Shown in pieces: positions 43,636-54,828 of a stretch of 64,000 bases of DNA. Position 1 is the first letter of the stretch, and each line of letters begins with the position of its first letter. This stretch comes from Virgibacillus dokdonensis (GTDB taxonomy: Bacteria > Bacillota > Bacilli > Bacillales > Amphibacillaceae): positions 3,767,399 to 3,831,398 of the forward strand of contig NZ_LT745763.1 in NCBI RefSeq assembly GCF_900166595.1, written 5' to 3'. The notes beneath the pieces were generated by a model that saw only the letters and a list, made by a program, of their open reading frames with translations, was not told where the DNA came from and searched no databases. The translations under genes were made by a program, and so were the position numbers.

Positions 43636-44696
43636 TTGTCAAATTAAGCGAGACAACATGCTTTTATCAAAATCCTGACCGACATAATCTATGAAACACT
43701 CCATTGGTGTTTTGTATTTCAATGATTTCCTTGGTATGTTATTCCGTCGGAGTGCAACCTCAGAAATATACTCTTGTGACACAGGATTAAAGTCCATTTC
43801 TTTTGGTAGCCCATTCTTTCTCAGAAGACCGTTGGAATGCTCATTTAGCCCCCTTTGGGATGGCGTTCCAGGATCTGCAAAATAAATATCAACATCTTGT
43901 TCATTGCTGATGGATTTCCAATTGGAAAACTCTTTCCCGCAGTCAAAGATAATGGACTTAAATAAGTGTTTTGGTAATCGCTCAAACCATTGATTGAGCG
44001 ATGTTTCAATATTGGTTGCCTGTCTACCAGCTGGTTTAATTGCGATGATGCATTTTGTTAAACGCTCAACAAGCGTGATAACAGCGCTCTTGTGATGACG
44101 TCCCACAATGGTATCTCCTTCTAGATGACCAAATTCTTTCTTGTAATTTGGGTGATCGTGATCACGATCAAGGATGGTGCGGCGAAATTTTTGTTTTCCT
44201 CTTCTTTCCTGGTGACCATTTGGTTTGCGTTTGCCTTGCATAGGTAAATCATTTTGGTTAAATTCGCCTGATGAAAACTTTCGATAAAGCGTGCGCATGC
44301 TGCAGGAGATAGTCTTTTCGTTTCGTCCGATTATTACATCAGGCGTCCAGCCATCGCGGACTTTTTCATGAATATAGGCTTTTTCGTTAGGTGTTAATTG
44401 AATCTTTTTACGACCACATGTCGCTTTATTCGCTTGATATTGTAGATAAACGTCTATCGCAGTAAGTCCTTCTTTCAGTTGTCTAATAACACGATAAACA
44501 GCTTCATGGCCACGCTTTAATTTATTGGCAATTTTTCGACCAGAAAGGCCGAATTCATGATATTCCTCTATGAATACCAGTTCTGTTTTGGTAAGATGGG
44601 TGTAGGACATGTCAGATACACTCTCCTTAACTTTGGTTGGTTATTCGTTGAGTATATCATGACATGTCTTTTTTGGTGTCTCGCTTAATTTTACAA
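43636..44696 (-). mobile_element. IS30-family insertion sequence
   Basis: A ~1.06-kb element bounded by inverted ends TTGTCAAATTAAGCGAGACA (43636) and, read inward from 44696, TTGTAAAATTAAGCGAGACA, 19 of 20 matching. The transposase stop codon lies in the left end. A target duplication was not clear by eye, so each end could be off by a few bases. It splits a kinase gene. Confidence 0.85.
43639..44610 (-). CDS. IS30-family transposase
   Basis: A 323-aa DDE transposase. The N-terminal helix-turn-helix (residues about 1-45) reads LTKTELVFIEEYHEFGLSGR, KIANKLKRGHEAVYRVI, followed by a second domain (TPNEKAYIHEKVRDGWTPD). Catalytic Asp are in GHLEGDTIVG and IIFDCGKEFSNW, and Glu in RGLNEHSNGLLR, as expected. 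No frameshift or stop is seen, so it is probably active. Confidence 0.93.
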   Translation of the reverse strand: MSYTHLTKTELVFIEEYHEFGLSGRKIANKLKRGHEAVYRVIRQLKEGLTAIDVYLQYQANKATCGRKKIQLTPNEKAYIHEKVRDGWTPDVIIGRNEKTISCSMRTLYRKFSSGEFNQNDLPMQGKRKPNGHQERRGKQKFRRTILDRDHDHPNYKKEFGHLEGDTIVGRHHKSAVITLVERLTKCIIAIKPAGRQATNIETSLNQWFERLPKHLFKSIIFDCGKEFSNWKSISNEQDVDIYFADPGTPSQRGLNEHSNGLLRKNGLPKEMDFNPVSQEYISEVALRRNNIPRKSLKYKTPMECFIDYVGQDFDKSMLSRLI

Positions 44697-44697
44697 T

Positions 44698-45285
44698 CTA
44701 GGGATGTAAATCATGATGGATCATCCCGTACCCATTTGTATTCTTAGGCAGCTTGTTCAGTTTACAAATGAAATTTTCCCATTTCTGCTTTATCAACTCG
44801 TTATTATGAATGACATCTGTAAAAAGTGTATCTTTATCCCAAGCTTTTCTTATTATGTTTGGATCTTTTGGTTGATAGAATTTGGATAGACGATGTATGT
44901 TCCCCAACGTCTTTCCCCAGGTATAGAAAAGGCTTGCATTCCATTCTTTATGATTAGAAACATTCACAAATTCCCCTTTTGCCTTTTCAAAACCGACTAC
45001 ATAACATGCTTCGTCCTTATTGAATACTACTTCCATAAGCTTATTATTTATGGAAGCAATAGGAACCGTTACATTCATTCCAGATTCAGATAGATAGATG
45101 ATCCAGTCTAACTCTGATGCAATCGAATCCCTTTTATACATGGAACTGGGATAATACTTTATAATCAATGACACTTTATCGCTATTTGCTGCAAAAACAT
45201 TGTTCGAGAACCCACCAATTAACTTTAAGTCTGATTCGTTTACCCCAAATAAGCTTGCCCCTTTGCGTAAATGTCTCCGATTAAT
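44698..45285 (-). pseudogene. Aminoglycoside-phosphotransferase-like kinase, N-terminal part
   Basis: Kinase-like N-lobe and start of the C-lobe. The frame is open from about 45285 and reads GASLFGVNESDLKLIGGFSN, then LIIKYYPSS with the ATP-binding Lys, and ends YGMIHHDLHP, just after the catalytic loop Asp; the IS30 element follows at once. No normal start codon is visible for the full N-terminus (GTG 45174 would remove the ATP loop), so the gene may have lost its start as well. With 43244-43635 it would form one APH/choline-kinase-like protein of about 325 aa. Confidence 0.8.
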
Positions 45286-45897
45286 AATATAATTCGCCCC
45301 CTTTTATAATTTAACGAATTATAAGAGAAGAAGTTTCATAATTGTTTTACTGATGAACAATAAATAAAACCTTGCAGAATGTACTAGAATATAAAAAAGC
45401 CTATGGATTGTTGCTAGAGTCTTTGAAGTAATTACGTAATAAAAATATGCAATAGAAAGTGTGAATAAGCTATCGAAAGCGAAAGCATTTAGCTAAATAT
45501 GTAACACTAAAATGTAGTAGCAACGAAGCCTTGATACTTCCTCTAGAAGTCTATTACCAGCACTAATAGACTCATCATCATCTGAGTGTTGGATTAGACC
45601 ATAATTTTACTTAACATTCCTTTTTCTATAGAATTGATGTGTTATCATCAGGTGTAACTCTCGAGCTAAGCCTGTAGTAGCGCAGAAGCAAATTGTATTT
45701 GCCCCCTTATTACATAAGCGTTCGTTCGTTAGTTAGTTATCAAGTTATCTCTTGAATAATTCAAGTAAATTCATAAATTTAACAGTAAAAAACACCTACA
45801 AGTCAAAAACAAGAAAAGTAATACCTATTCTTAGTTAGTAGGTGTTTTTTGTCCATTTTATTTTATTTTATTGTAACAAATTCATCATTATTAGTCG
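45286..45897. other. Gene-free stretch with two hairpins
   Basis: A 9-bp hairpin AGTCTATTA (45548-45556) with TAATAGACT (45564-45572), and the toxin-operon terminator at 45787-45850. No coding frame or promoter was recognised. Confidence 0.5.
45787..45850 (-). terminator. Terminator of the toxin-immunity operon
   Basis: A 12-bp perfect stem AAAAAACACCTA (45787-45798) with TAGGTGTTTTTT (45839-45850), just beyond the immunity gene, T-run on the minus strand. Confidence 0.82.
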
Positions 45898-46443
45898 TTA
45901 TTCAAATAGATTTTCCCACTCAACATACCAAAAAAATCCTGGTTGCATACATTTAATATCTACTCTCTCTAATTCGTTTTTTAACCAATTAATCACTACT
46001 TCTGGTATATCGTTATCAATAAAGGCATCCTCACCTTTAACCTCTATTGCTTTATCAATCATGTTTACATAAGTTAATAGACACTCAGCAAATTGATTTA
46101 GAGAAGTATTAACAAATATTTCTTTATAATTGTCTCCATTATTGAGTAACACTATATTTTCTTCTTTCTCAGTTATACATATTAAATCCCCTGCACTAGT
46201 TGTCCCCAAGAGCCAATACTTCTTAAACTCTTCTGGCATATTGAATATATTGGTAATAGGTATGAATTGTGGTGAAGTAAACTCCAAATATGGAGGTGGA
46301 GTTTCAGGTAAACCTCCTATAGACAGAAATCTTTTTACTTCATCCGAAAATCCTGAATTCATTAAATCTTGGTTATTAAATTTAATTAACGGACCATTAC
46401 TAATAACATCCCATTTATCACTAAATTCTTCTGGTGTTATCAT
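45898..46443 (-). CDS. Probable SUKH-type immunity protein
   Basis: A 181-aa soluble protein, probably the antidote to the toxin encoded directly upstream. The pattern SDEVKRFLSIGGLPETPPPY, LEFTSPQF, YWLLGTTSAGDLICITEKEE and LNQFAECLLTYVNMI fits SUKH/SMI1-like immunity proteins (GLP..., glycine-bearing strands and a final helix). It begins 4 nt after the toxin stop, so the two are coupled. It would bind and block the nuclease domain in the producing cell. The subfamily (SUKH-4-like) is my judgement from pattern. Confidence 0.72.
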   Translation of the reverse strand: MITPEEFSDKWDVISNGPLIKFNNQDLMNSGFSDEVKRFLSIGGLPETPPPYLEFTSPQFIPITNIFNMPEEFKKYWLLGTTSAGDLICITEKEENIVLLNNGDNYKEIFVNTSLNQFAECLLTYVNMIDKAIEVKGEDAFIDNDIPEVVINWLKNELERVDIKCMQPGFFWYVEWENLFE

Positions 46444-46447
46444 TTTA

Positions 46448-48211
46448 TCACCTTCCCGAATCTTTTATAAAGGTATCTAATCTACTAGCAATTTCATCAT
46501 CTACCCCAGTAACACCCCACTCCTTTTCCACATTATGGATACCACCATATCCCGGATGCAAACTTTTTGGAAGGGCTACTGCTTGCCCACCTTCTCCAAT
46601 ATGATGGTGCCGCATTGGTTCTTGTAGGTATTCCTTATATTGTGGAAAGTGATTTAAAAACTGCTCATCTACCTTGGGTACACGCCCCCTCTTTATCAGA
46701 GACGTATTTTCTACACTCCAAAACTCAGGTTTACTTTTCAGTAGTGAATTAAAGAATTTTTTTGCATTTCTTTCCCACCCAGCAGCGTTAGTTCCTGAAC
46801 GAGCTTTACCTTTAAAATTCATTTCAACTACAAGCCTTGGGTCTACCAAATACTCTTTGTTGTACAATGTAAGGTCTCTGCCTCTATATCCTCTAACTTT
46901 ATCATATTTACCATCGTTACTCCATTTATGGAGAGTAAGAGTCTCATAATTATTAACCTTATCCTTAACCTCTACTCTTTCCCCTCCACCATTCTTCATA
47001 TTAACCAATTGGGGATTGACGTGGTCCTCAAGAGCTTTATCTCTTAGTATAAAGTTTGCGCCACCAGTTGAAAGGGCATAGTCTTTACCAAAAGTGAACT
47101 TCTCTGTCACTTTAGCCATTCCAGCTTTAGCTGCATCAACCTTTTTCCGATAATAGTTACCGCTAAAAGGCTTACTATCCAATAATTTCGGCGTTCTTCT
47201 CGCTGCGCCTAGTTTTGCAACTCCTGATGCTCCTTTGACAGCCAAACTACCTGGTATTAAGGCAGGAATGGTCGCACCAGTAACGTACATAACTCCTTCA
47301 CTTTCCGCAGTATCTGTGAAAGCTTGGGCAGTTGATTCTACTGCACGCATAGGGTCTTGTAAGAATTGTAACGCAGCTTGTGTGTAGGCATCAACTGTTT
47401 CATCTGCACTATCTTTTAACCAAGATGGCTCCACGGGATCAGGAACAATACCAGACACGGCAACAACACCTGCATCCTTAACTACGGTTAGCAGTCCCGT
47501 AACCATGCCCGCAATGCTGTTTACTATCCCTTTTTCAAAATCATCGACAGCTTTGTTAACACTACTGACAACATCCATGACACCTTCAAAGAAATTGGTA
47601 TATTTCCTTTTTACGTTACCGGCCAAATTATTGTATTCATCATCTGCATTTTCAAATCTTTTTACTTTGGAATTATATAAATCCCATAACTCGTCCATAT
47701 TACGTTCCAGCTTTTTTCTCGTTGCTTCAATGCTCGTTTGGATTCGCTCCATATGGCGTCGGTTGAACTCACTTGCTTCTTTTTCCGCATCCGTTGGGTC
47801 ATCAAACATACCGAAAAATGAAGAAGGTTGCTGATAGCTTTTGTTTAATGCCTTAAACAGATTATTAGTTATACCGCCCTCTATTTGCTTTAAATTCGCC
47901 CAAATATCATTACGATCCACACGCATCATCGTATTTCTTGAAATGGGGGAAATAAATCTTGTAGTGTCTGTTACATAATTTTCAAACAGGGATAAAAGGT
48001 CATTGATCTGTGTTTCATAATTTGCAATTTTTTCTTTCGAGGTGCTAATGTTCTGATCCCATGCTTCAACACTTTTTCCCTCATTTGTTTGCACAAAGTT
48101 ACTCACTTTATCAAGTGAATCGTCCATTTTTTCTAAAGCACACTTATATGTCCGAAGTTCTCCAATAATATCATCTAAAACCCCATAATTAATTTGTAAG
48201 TCACGCTTCAC
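46448..48211 (-). CDS. WXG/LXG-type polymorphic toxin with C-terminal HNH-like nuclease
   Basis: A 587-aa secreted toxin for contact-dependent competition, exported by a type VII (Ess/Yuk) system. N-terminus: helical WXG100/LXG-like domain (about 1-230) with GKSVEAWDQNISTSKEKIAN. Middle: hydrophobic pretoxin-like segment (about 300-345). C-terminus (about 440-587): HNH/Endo-VII-like nuclease with MRHHHIGEGGQAVALPKSLH (His535-537) and HPGYGGIHNVEKEW. No signal peptide, as is normal for the class. Two-gene operon with the immunity gene; no small helper gene was found upstream. The ATG has a good purine-rich site (AGGGGGAT). The nuclease class is inferred from the HHH/LPxxLH pattern. Confidence 0.85.
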   Translation of the reverse strand: MKRDLQINYGVLDDIIGELRTYKCALEKMDDSLDKVSNFVQTNEGKSVEAWDQNISTSKEKIANYETQINDLLSLFENYVTDTTRFISPISRNTMMRVDRNDIWANLKQIEGGITNNLFKALNKSYQQPSSFFGMFDDPTDAEKEASEFNRRHMERIQTSIEATRKKLERNMDELWDLYNSKVKRFENADDEYNNLAGNVKRKYTNFFEGVMDVVSSVNKAVDDFEKGIVNSIAGMVTGLLTVVKDAGVVAVSGIVPDPVEPSWLKDSADETVDAYTQAALQFLQDPMRAVESTAQAFTDTAESEGVMYVTGATIPALIPGSLAVKGASGVAKLGAARRTPKLLDSKPFSGNYYRKKVDAAKAGMAKVTEKFTFGKDYALSTGGANFILRDKALEDHVNPQLVNMKNGGGERVEVKDKVNNYETLTLHKWSNDGKYDKVRGYRGRDLTLYNKEYLVDPRLVVEMNFKGKARSGTNAAGWERNAKKFFNSLLKSKPEFWSVENTSLIKRGRVPKVDEQFLNHFPQYKEYLQEPMRHHHIGEGGQAVALPKSLHPGYGGIHNVEKEWGVTGVDDEIASRLDTFIKDSGR

Positions 48212-48736
48212 AAACTATCCCCCTTCTCCCTATACTTTTAATCCCCTTGCTTTTAAGACATTTCAGTTTTCTTCCTCTATATAAATCTTAATGGTAAAAT
48301 AACCCATACACCATGCGTCTTTTTTCCTTGTTTTTACATAGGTTATTTTTACTATTAAAAACTGAAAAACACCATTATCTGTAACTAGTTTCAGTTATAG
48401 TTACAAGAGATAGTGTTATTAATAAGAAAACACAAAGGATGCGCTCCCTTCATTTTATCCACGCATCGACTATGCCCTCAAAAAGCAAACGGTTAGGACT
48501 TAAGATAAATGAAAACAACGGAACTATCATGCTACATTCTGTTTTTCTATTTTACTTTACGATAAGATGTGATCGTGCATCATGACGAAGAATAAGGTAA
48601 AATAGCACTAGGAATAACGACCTCCTTTACATAGGTAATATTTTTTTTGATAAAATTCAATCATCTACGTTTAAAACTAGTAATCTAGTTTTATATAAAA
48701 AACATACTAAATATTCTAGTTAATAGGAGGTAAAAG
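48212..48736. other. Divergent intergenic region with hairpins
   Basis: Carries the promoters of the toxin operon (left) and the capA-like gene (right), not individually assigned. Hairpins: AACAC...GTGTT with inner TATCT/AGATA and GTAACTA/TAGTTAC (48368-48417), and CTATTTTAC (48547-48555) with GTAAAATAG (48597-48605). No coding frame. Confidence 0.5.
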
Positions 48737-50224
48737 ATGAATAGAAAAAGAAGGCGAAGAAAATTAAAGAAGAGAGCATGGGTGCTCCTTGCCGTCATAT
48801 TGCTTGGTATAGGCACTATCATTTTCTCCATTACAGGAGGAGATAGTTCGCCATCAGAGGCAAAAAAAGAAGCAGAACAGAATCCGCCCATGCTAACAAA
48901 AGACTCCGTGAAAGAACTAACCAAGCAAGCAGAGGACGTTTTAAAGCAAGTAGCATCATCAGGCGGTTCACCGGAAGCAATAGATGAACTAAGCCAGTTT
49001 ATTAAACAATCCGAGCAAACCAAAGTGAATGATGAAGTGTTAGAAGATTATTGGCAACAACTAACAATCTGCTTGAAAGCGATTGCTTCCTATCAAGAAC
49101 CAAAAACAGAGGAAAAAGCATTAGGAAAAGTATATCCGGCATACTTAACTGCATTAGAAAAACTAAAAGAAGCCCATCCGTCCTTAGACATGGAAGAAAT
49201 TAATCCATACCATTGGTTTTATGCTGCAGCTGCCAATTATGAACAAGGACAACAGAAAGAAGGGCAAATAACGCTGAGCATGGTAGGAGATACTTCTTTC
49301 GGTACTTATCCTGAAGCTCCTGACCATTTACAATTTGATACGGTTTTTGAAAAGAATAATGGCGACAACCAATACGTTTTTAAAAACAGCCTGCCTTGGT
49401 TTCACTCCGATGATTATACCGTGATCAATGCAGAAAGTGCTTTTACGACAGAAGCGGAGGCACAAGATAAAAAGTGGCGTATAAAAAGTCATCCTACCTA
49501 TGCAGCTTTTTTGCCAGCTAGCGGCGTTGAAGCAGCGAATCTAGCAAACAACCATACAATGGATTATTTTGAAGCTGGATATGAAGATACGTTGGAAGCT
49601 TTTAAGAAGCATGATGTTGCTGTGTTTAATGAAGATATGCCACTTACTAAAAACATCAACGGTATGGAAACAGTATTTCTAGGCTACGATTATCGATATA
49701 GAAAGTCCACGGACTCATACTTACAACATATTATTCAAGACGTGCAAACATATAAAAAAGAAGATAATTTAGTCATTGTGAACATGCATTGGGGAATTGA
49801 ATATATGGAAATACCTGCTGCCTATCAAACAAAATTTGGACATGCCATCATTGATGCAGGAGCAGATATTATTATTGGTCACCACCCCCATCGTTTACAA
49901 AGCGTTGAAAAATACAATGGAAAATATATCATTTACAGCATGGGAGATTATGCTTTTGGTGCTGATCCAACATTAAAATCTAGACAGACAGCGATTTTCC
50001 GGCTTACGTTTGCCAAAGAAAATAATGCTGTTATCACAAAAGGACTACGCATTGTTCCAACGTTAGAAAATTCCAATGATAGCGAAACAGAAAATAATTA
50101 CCAACCACTTCCGGTATTTGGAAAAGATGCAAAGGACATTGTTGACGAGTTGGTTAGAATTAGCAGCATTATTCCAAATGGTGTTACGGAATATGATTAT
50201 TTTGATCCATTTCTGGACATGTAA
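48737..50224 (+). CDS. CapA-family protein
   Basis: A 495-aa membrane-anchored protein of the CapA/PgsA type, linked in Bacillus to poly-gamma-glutamate synthesis. N-terminus: MNRKRRRRKLKKR then one helix (WVLLAVILLGIGTIIFS, about 15-31); linker about 40-170 with coiled-coil character; CapA metallophosphatase-like domain about 178-440 with MVGDTSFG, NAESAFTT, NLANNHTMDYFEAGY, VNMHWGIEY and IIGHHPHRLQ. No pgsB or pgsC neighbour is present, so a role in surface polymer metabolism is only inferred. AGGAGG precedes the ATG. Confidence 0.87.
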   Translation: MNRKRRRRKLKKRAWVLLAVILLGIGTIIFSITGGDSSPSEAKKEAEQNPPMLTKDSVKELTKQAEDVLKQVASSGGSPEAIDELSQFIKQSEQTKVNDEVLEDYWQQLTICLKAIASYQEPKTEEKALGKVYPAYLTALEKLKEAHPSLDMEEINPYHWFYAAAANYEQGQQKEGQITLSMVGDTSFGTYPEAPDHLQFDTVFEKNNGDNQYVFKNSLPWFHSDDYTVINAESAFTTEAEAQDKKWRIKSHPTYAAFLPASGVEAANLANNHTMDYFEAGYEDTLEAFKKHDVAVFNEDMPLTKNINGMETVFLGYDYRYRKSTDSYLQHIIQDVQTYKKEDNLVIVNMHWGIEYMEIPAAYQTKFGHAIIDAGADIIIGHHPHRLQSVEKYNGKYIIYSMGDYAFGADPTLKSRQTAIFRLTFAKENNAVITKGLRIVPTLENSNDSETENNYQPLPVFGKDAKDIVDELVRISSIIPNGVTEYDYFDPFLDM

Positions 50225-50544
50225 ATAGCAACATACAGCGATAAAGCGTTTAGGACATATGATTGGGGTTACGCTAGTTCAAGCAAAGTCAAATTATAAG
50301 ACTCCTTCGAGAACCACGAAGACAAAGAAAGCGATCTTTGCTTTCTGAGGAAGCTGATATAGCTAGCAAGAAAGCAACATATTTTGAGGCAGCAATTTTT
50401 CCAACGAAGGATGATCACCAAACTTTTGTGGTGGCATCCTTCGTTTTAAGACTTAAATTTCAGGTTTTCCTATTGTGTGTAAATAAGCCAAACAAGTATA
50501 TTTTATTGGACTCTTATATCGCACCTTTTTCTATGGAGCATAGA
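50225..50544. other. Gene-free stretch between capA-like and bioD genes
   Basis: Apart from the terminator at 50404-50447, nothing is recognised; a short open frame at 50338 has no supporting signal. No bioB or other biotin gene is here. Confidence 0.55.
50404..50447. terminator. Bidirectional terminator between capA-like and bio genes
   Basis: Stem ACGAAGGAT (50404-50412) with ATCCTTCGT (50436-50444), with further pairing CACCA/TGGTG inside and T-run on the right. Confidence 0.8.
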
Positions 50545-52410
<1,866 letters not shown>

Positions 52411-52424
<14 letters not shown>

Positions 52425-53757
52425 GGCTCACCTCATGAATCGCAGCTTTCATAATGCCAACCATTGCTTCTATTTCTTCTACGGTAGTAGCGAGCGGTGG
52501 CATAAAAACGATGGTATTTCCAATTGGTCTTGTCAACATACCCAGATCCCTCATTTTTAAAGATACGAGGTAACCGACTCTTTTTTCAGGAGGAAATGGC
52601 TCCCTTGTCTCCTGATTAGCCACGAGTTCTATCCCGCACATAAAGCCAAGCTGCCTCACATCGCCTACCGTTGGAAGTGCATACAGTTGCTGAAGAATTT
52701 CCCCCATCTCTTTTGCTTTAGTGGCTACACTTTCAACGATTTGCTCTTCCTTAAATAATGTTATATTTTCGAGGGCAACTGCACATCCAAGCTGGTTTCC
52801 TGTATACGAATGCCCATGGAAAAAAGTCTTCATTTGATTATAATCGTCATAAAAAGCTTGATAAATATCCTCTGTCGTTAGCGTTGCAGCAATTGGTAAA
52901 TAACCTCCTGTTATACCTTTTCCAACCGCCATAAAATCTGGTTGAACTTGTTCGTGTTCACAAGCAAACATTTTCCCTGTCCGTCCAAAACCTGTCGCGA
53001 CTTCATCTACAATCATGAGGATATTATATTGATCGCAAAGCTCTCGTACGCCTGTTAAAAATCCATCTGGCATTACAATCATCCCAGATGCTCCTTGAAC
53101 CATAGACTCGATCGAAAGCGCCGCAATTTCTGCATGTTTTTCCATAAGTAACTGCTCTAATGCATACAAACATGTATCACGGCATTGTATAGGGTCACCA
53201 CTTGAAGAACGATACACATAGGGGGTTGGCGCTTTATAGCTTTCAAACATTAACGGCCCATAAATATGATGAAAAAGTTCGATCGAACCAACGCTCACAG
53301 CGCCAATAGTATCGCCATGGTAACCATTTTGCATGGCAATAAACTTCTGCTTTTCTGGCCTGCCGATATTCATCCAATATTGAAAAGCCATTTTAAGCGC
53401 GATTTCCATCGCCGTAGCGCCACTGTCTGAATAAAAAACTCTCGTTAGATTTTCAGGGCTGACTTTAACCAGCTCTTCTGCTAATTCTGTTGCAGGCACA
53501 TTGGTCATTCCTAAAAGGGTAGAATGAGCAATTTTCTCAAGTTGTTGTTTAATTGCCTCATCTAATTTCTGCTTGCGATGACCATGTACATTTAACCAAA
53601 CGGAAGAAAAACCGTCGTAATATTCCTTGCCATAGATGTCTTTCACCTTTACTCCTTTCCCTTCCTCAATAATTAAAGGGTCAAGATCATAATCCTTCAT
53701 TTGTGTAAATGGTAGCCATAAATGCTTTTTACTTTTTTCTATTAGTTCTTGTTGCAA
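52411..53757 (-). CDS. bioA: Adenosylmethionine or lysine-8-amino-7-oxononanoate aminotransferase
   Basis: PLP aminotransferase that makes 7,8-diaminopelargonic acid. The 448-aa protein has class-III aminotransferase motifs: [57 protein letters not shown] and the PLP Lys in [16 protein letters not shown]. Start 53757 lies 3 nt after the bioW stop. In B. subtilis the related enzyme uses lysine instead of SAM as donor; the sequence alone does not settle which. Confidence 0.93.
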
Positions 53758-53760
53758 TGC

Positions 53761-54540
53761 TTATCCCTCCCATGTAATCAATACTGGTTGATTTTCCAAA
53801 TAATTTATGTATGAGCGTATGTCCTTCTGCCCGTCCACAAAGAAAATTCTACAACCCCTTTCATCTCCGTACGCTTTTATATTTTCAATACGCTGATAAC
53901 CCATTTTTCTACTAGCAACGTAACCTGTCGTATAATCGGGATCATCTGACCAGCATAGTTCTGCAATAGTAGCAGGATGATTATTTACTTTCGCAGCTAG
54001 CGCAAGCGCTTCTCTTATTCTAGAATTAGCGGAAACATGATGATAACGTACCCATTTTTCAAAATCATTGCCCCGCCAATCTAATCTAGACACCCGAACT
54101 CCTTTTTCTTCTCGATCATCCAAGCGTTTACCTGAATGGGCATCTATTAAAACAGCTCCTCGCATAGACGAATATTGCGAAACAGTTTTAACGGCGCGGT
54201 CTATCACTTTTTTAGGGAGCCCTATTATTTCTAACAGTTGAAAAGCAACTGTTTTTCCTTCTTTTAAAAAGGTGTCTCTTTCTCTCACAAATCTTTCTAC
54301 ATTCGTCCATCTTTCTAAAGGTTGCACATATGTTACTGACTCAGGAATACTTTCTAATTGAATTTGCATAAAATCTGGTCTTCCCTTGCAATGCGTTAGT
54401 CCCTTTTCTAATAAATACATGGCAACTTGTTGAATATTAGAAAAACGAGCAATCCGCTCTCCGCCAGAAATATGTGTCCCCCCTTGTTCGTGACTACCGC
54501 CTTGAGCTGCCCTCATTCGTAAGTTATATAATTTATCCAC
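53761..54540 (-). CDS. bioW: Pimeloyl-CoA synthetase (6-carboxyhexanoate-CoA ligase)
   Basis: ATP-dependent ligase that activates pimelic acid to pimeloyl-CoA, first step of the Bacillus biotin route. The 259-aa protein has the BioW signature: RMRAAQGGSHEQGGTHISGG at the N-terminus, the adenylate-site region RGAVLIDAHSGKRLDDRE, VSRLDW and the C-terminal DERGCRIFFVDG. It begins with GTG, with GGGAGGTGA upstream. First gene of the operon, under the BirA-type operator at 54559-54588. Confidence 0.95.
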   Translation of the reverse strand: MDKLYNLRMRAAQGGSHEQGGTHISGGERIARFSNIQQVAMYLLEKGLTHCKGRPDFMQIQLESIPESVTYVQPLERWTNVERFVRERDTFLKEGKTVAFQLLEIIGLPKKVIDRAVKTVSQYSSMRGAVLIDAHSGKRLDDREEKGVRVSRLDWRGNDFEKWVRYHHVSANSRIREALALAAKVNNHPATIAELCWSDDPDYTTGYVASRKMGYQRIENIKAYGDERGCRIFFVDGQKDIRSYINYLENQPVLITWEG

Positions 54541-54558
54541 TACTATTTCACCTCCCTA

Positions 54559-54622
54559 TTTGTTAACCAATTTAATTTTAGGTTTACAATTAAATTGTAT
54601 GCTCCCCTTTTCCAACTGTCAA
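54559..54622 (-). promoter_or_regulatory. bio promoter with BirA-type operator
   Basis: On the minus strand: -35 TTGACA (complement of 54617-54622), -10 TACAAT (complement of 54593-54598, spacer 17-18 nt), then the dyad TTGTAAACC and GGTTAACAA (complement of 54559-54588, 12-nt spacer), covering the start of transcription. The half-sites are those of biotin repressor BirA; the spacer is shorter than the 14-16 nt usual for this family. Holo-BirA binding would shut off bioWAFD. Confidence 0.85.
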
Positions 54623-54627
54623 TAGGT

Positions 54628-54765
54628 TAAGAGAAACTTGGATTTTGACAAATCTTTATGAAAATCGATCGTTTTTCTATTCGAAAACTGTAGATTAAAA
54701 CAAAAACTTTCACCAATTATTGATGGCGAAAGCAGTCACTTTTGCTTATACGATAGTCCCGAAAC
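54628..54765 (+). repeat. Degenerate family 2 repeat(s)
   Basis: AGAGAAACTTGGATTTTGAC, AAATCTTTATG, CGTTTTTCTATTCG (54629-54684), then a second fragment with GGCGAAAGCAGTCACTTTTG and CTTATACGATAG (54724-54765). Both recall the left half of the family. They sit just upstream of the bio promoter. Confidence 0.45.
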
Positions 54766-54828
54766 AGGATACTTTGCTATAATATAAAAAGAAGAAAAGT
54801 CTTTTTTAAAACCTCTCGTTTATTATTT

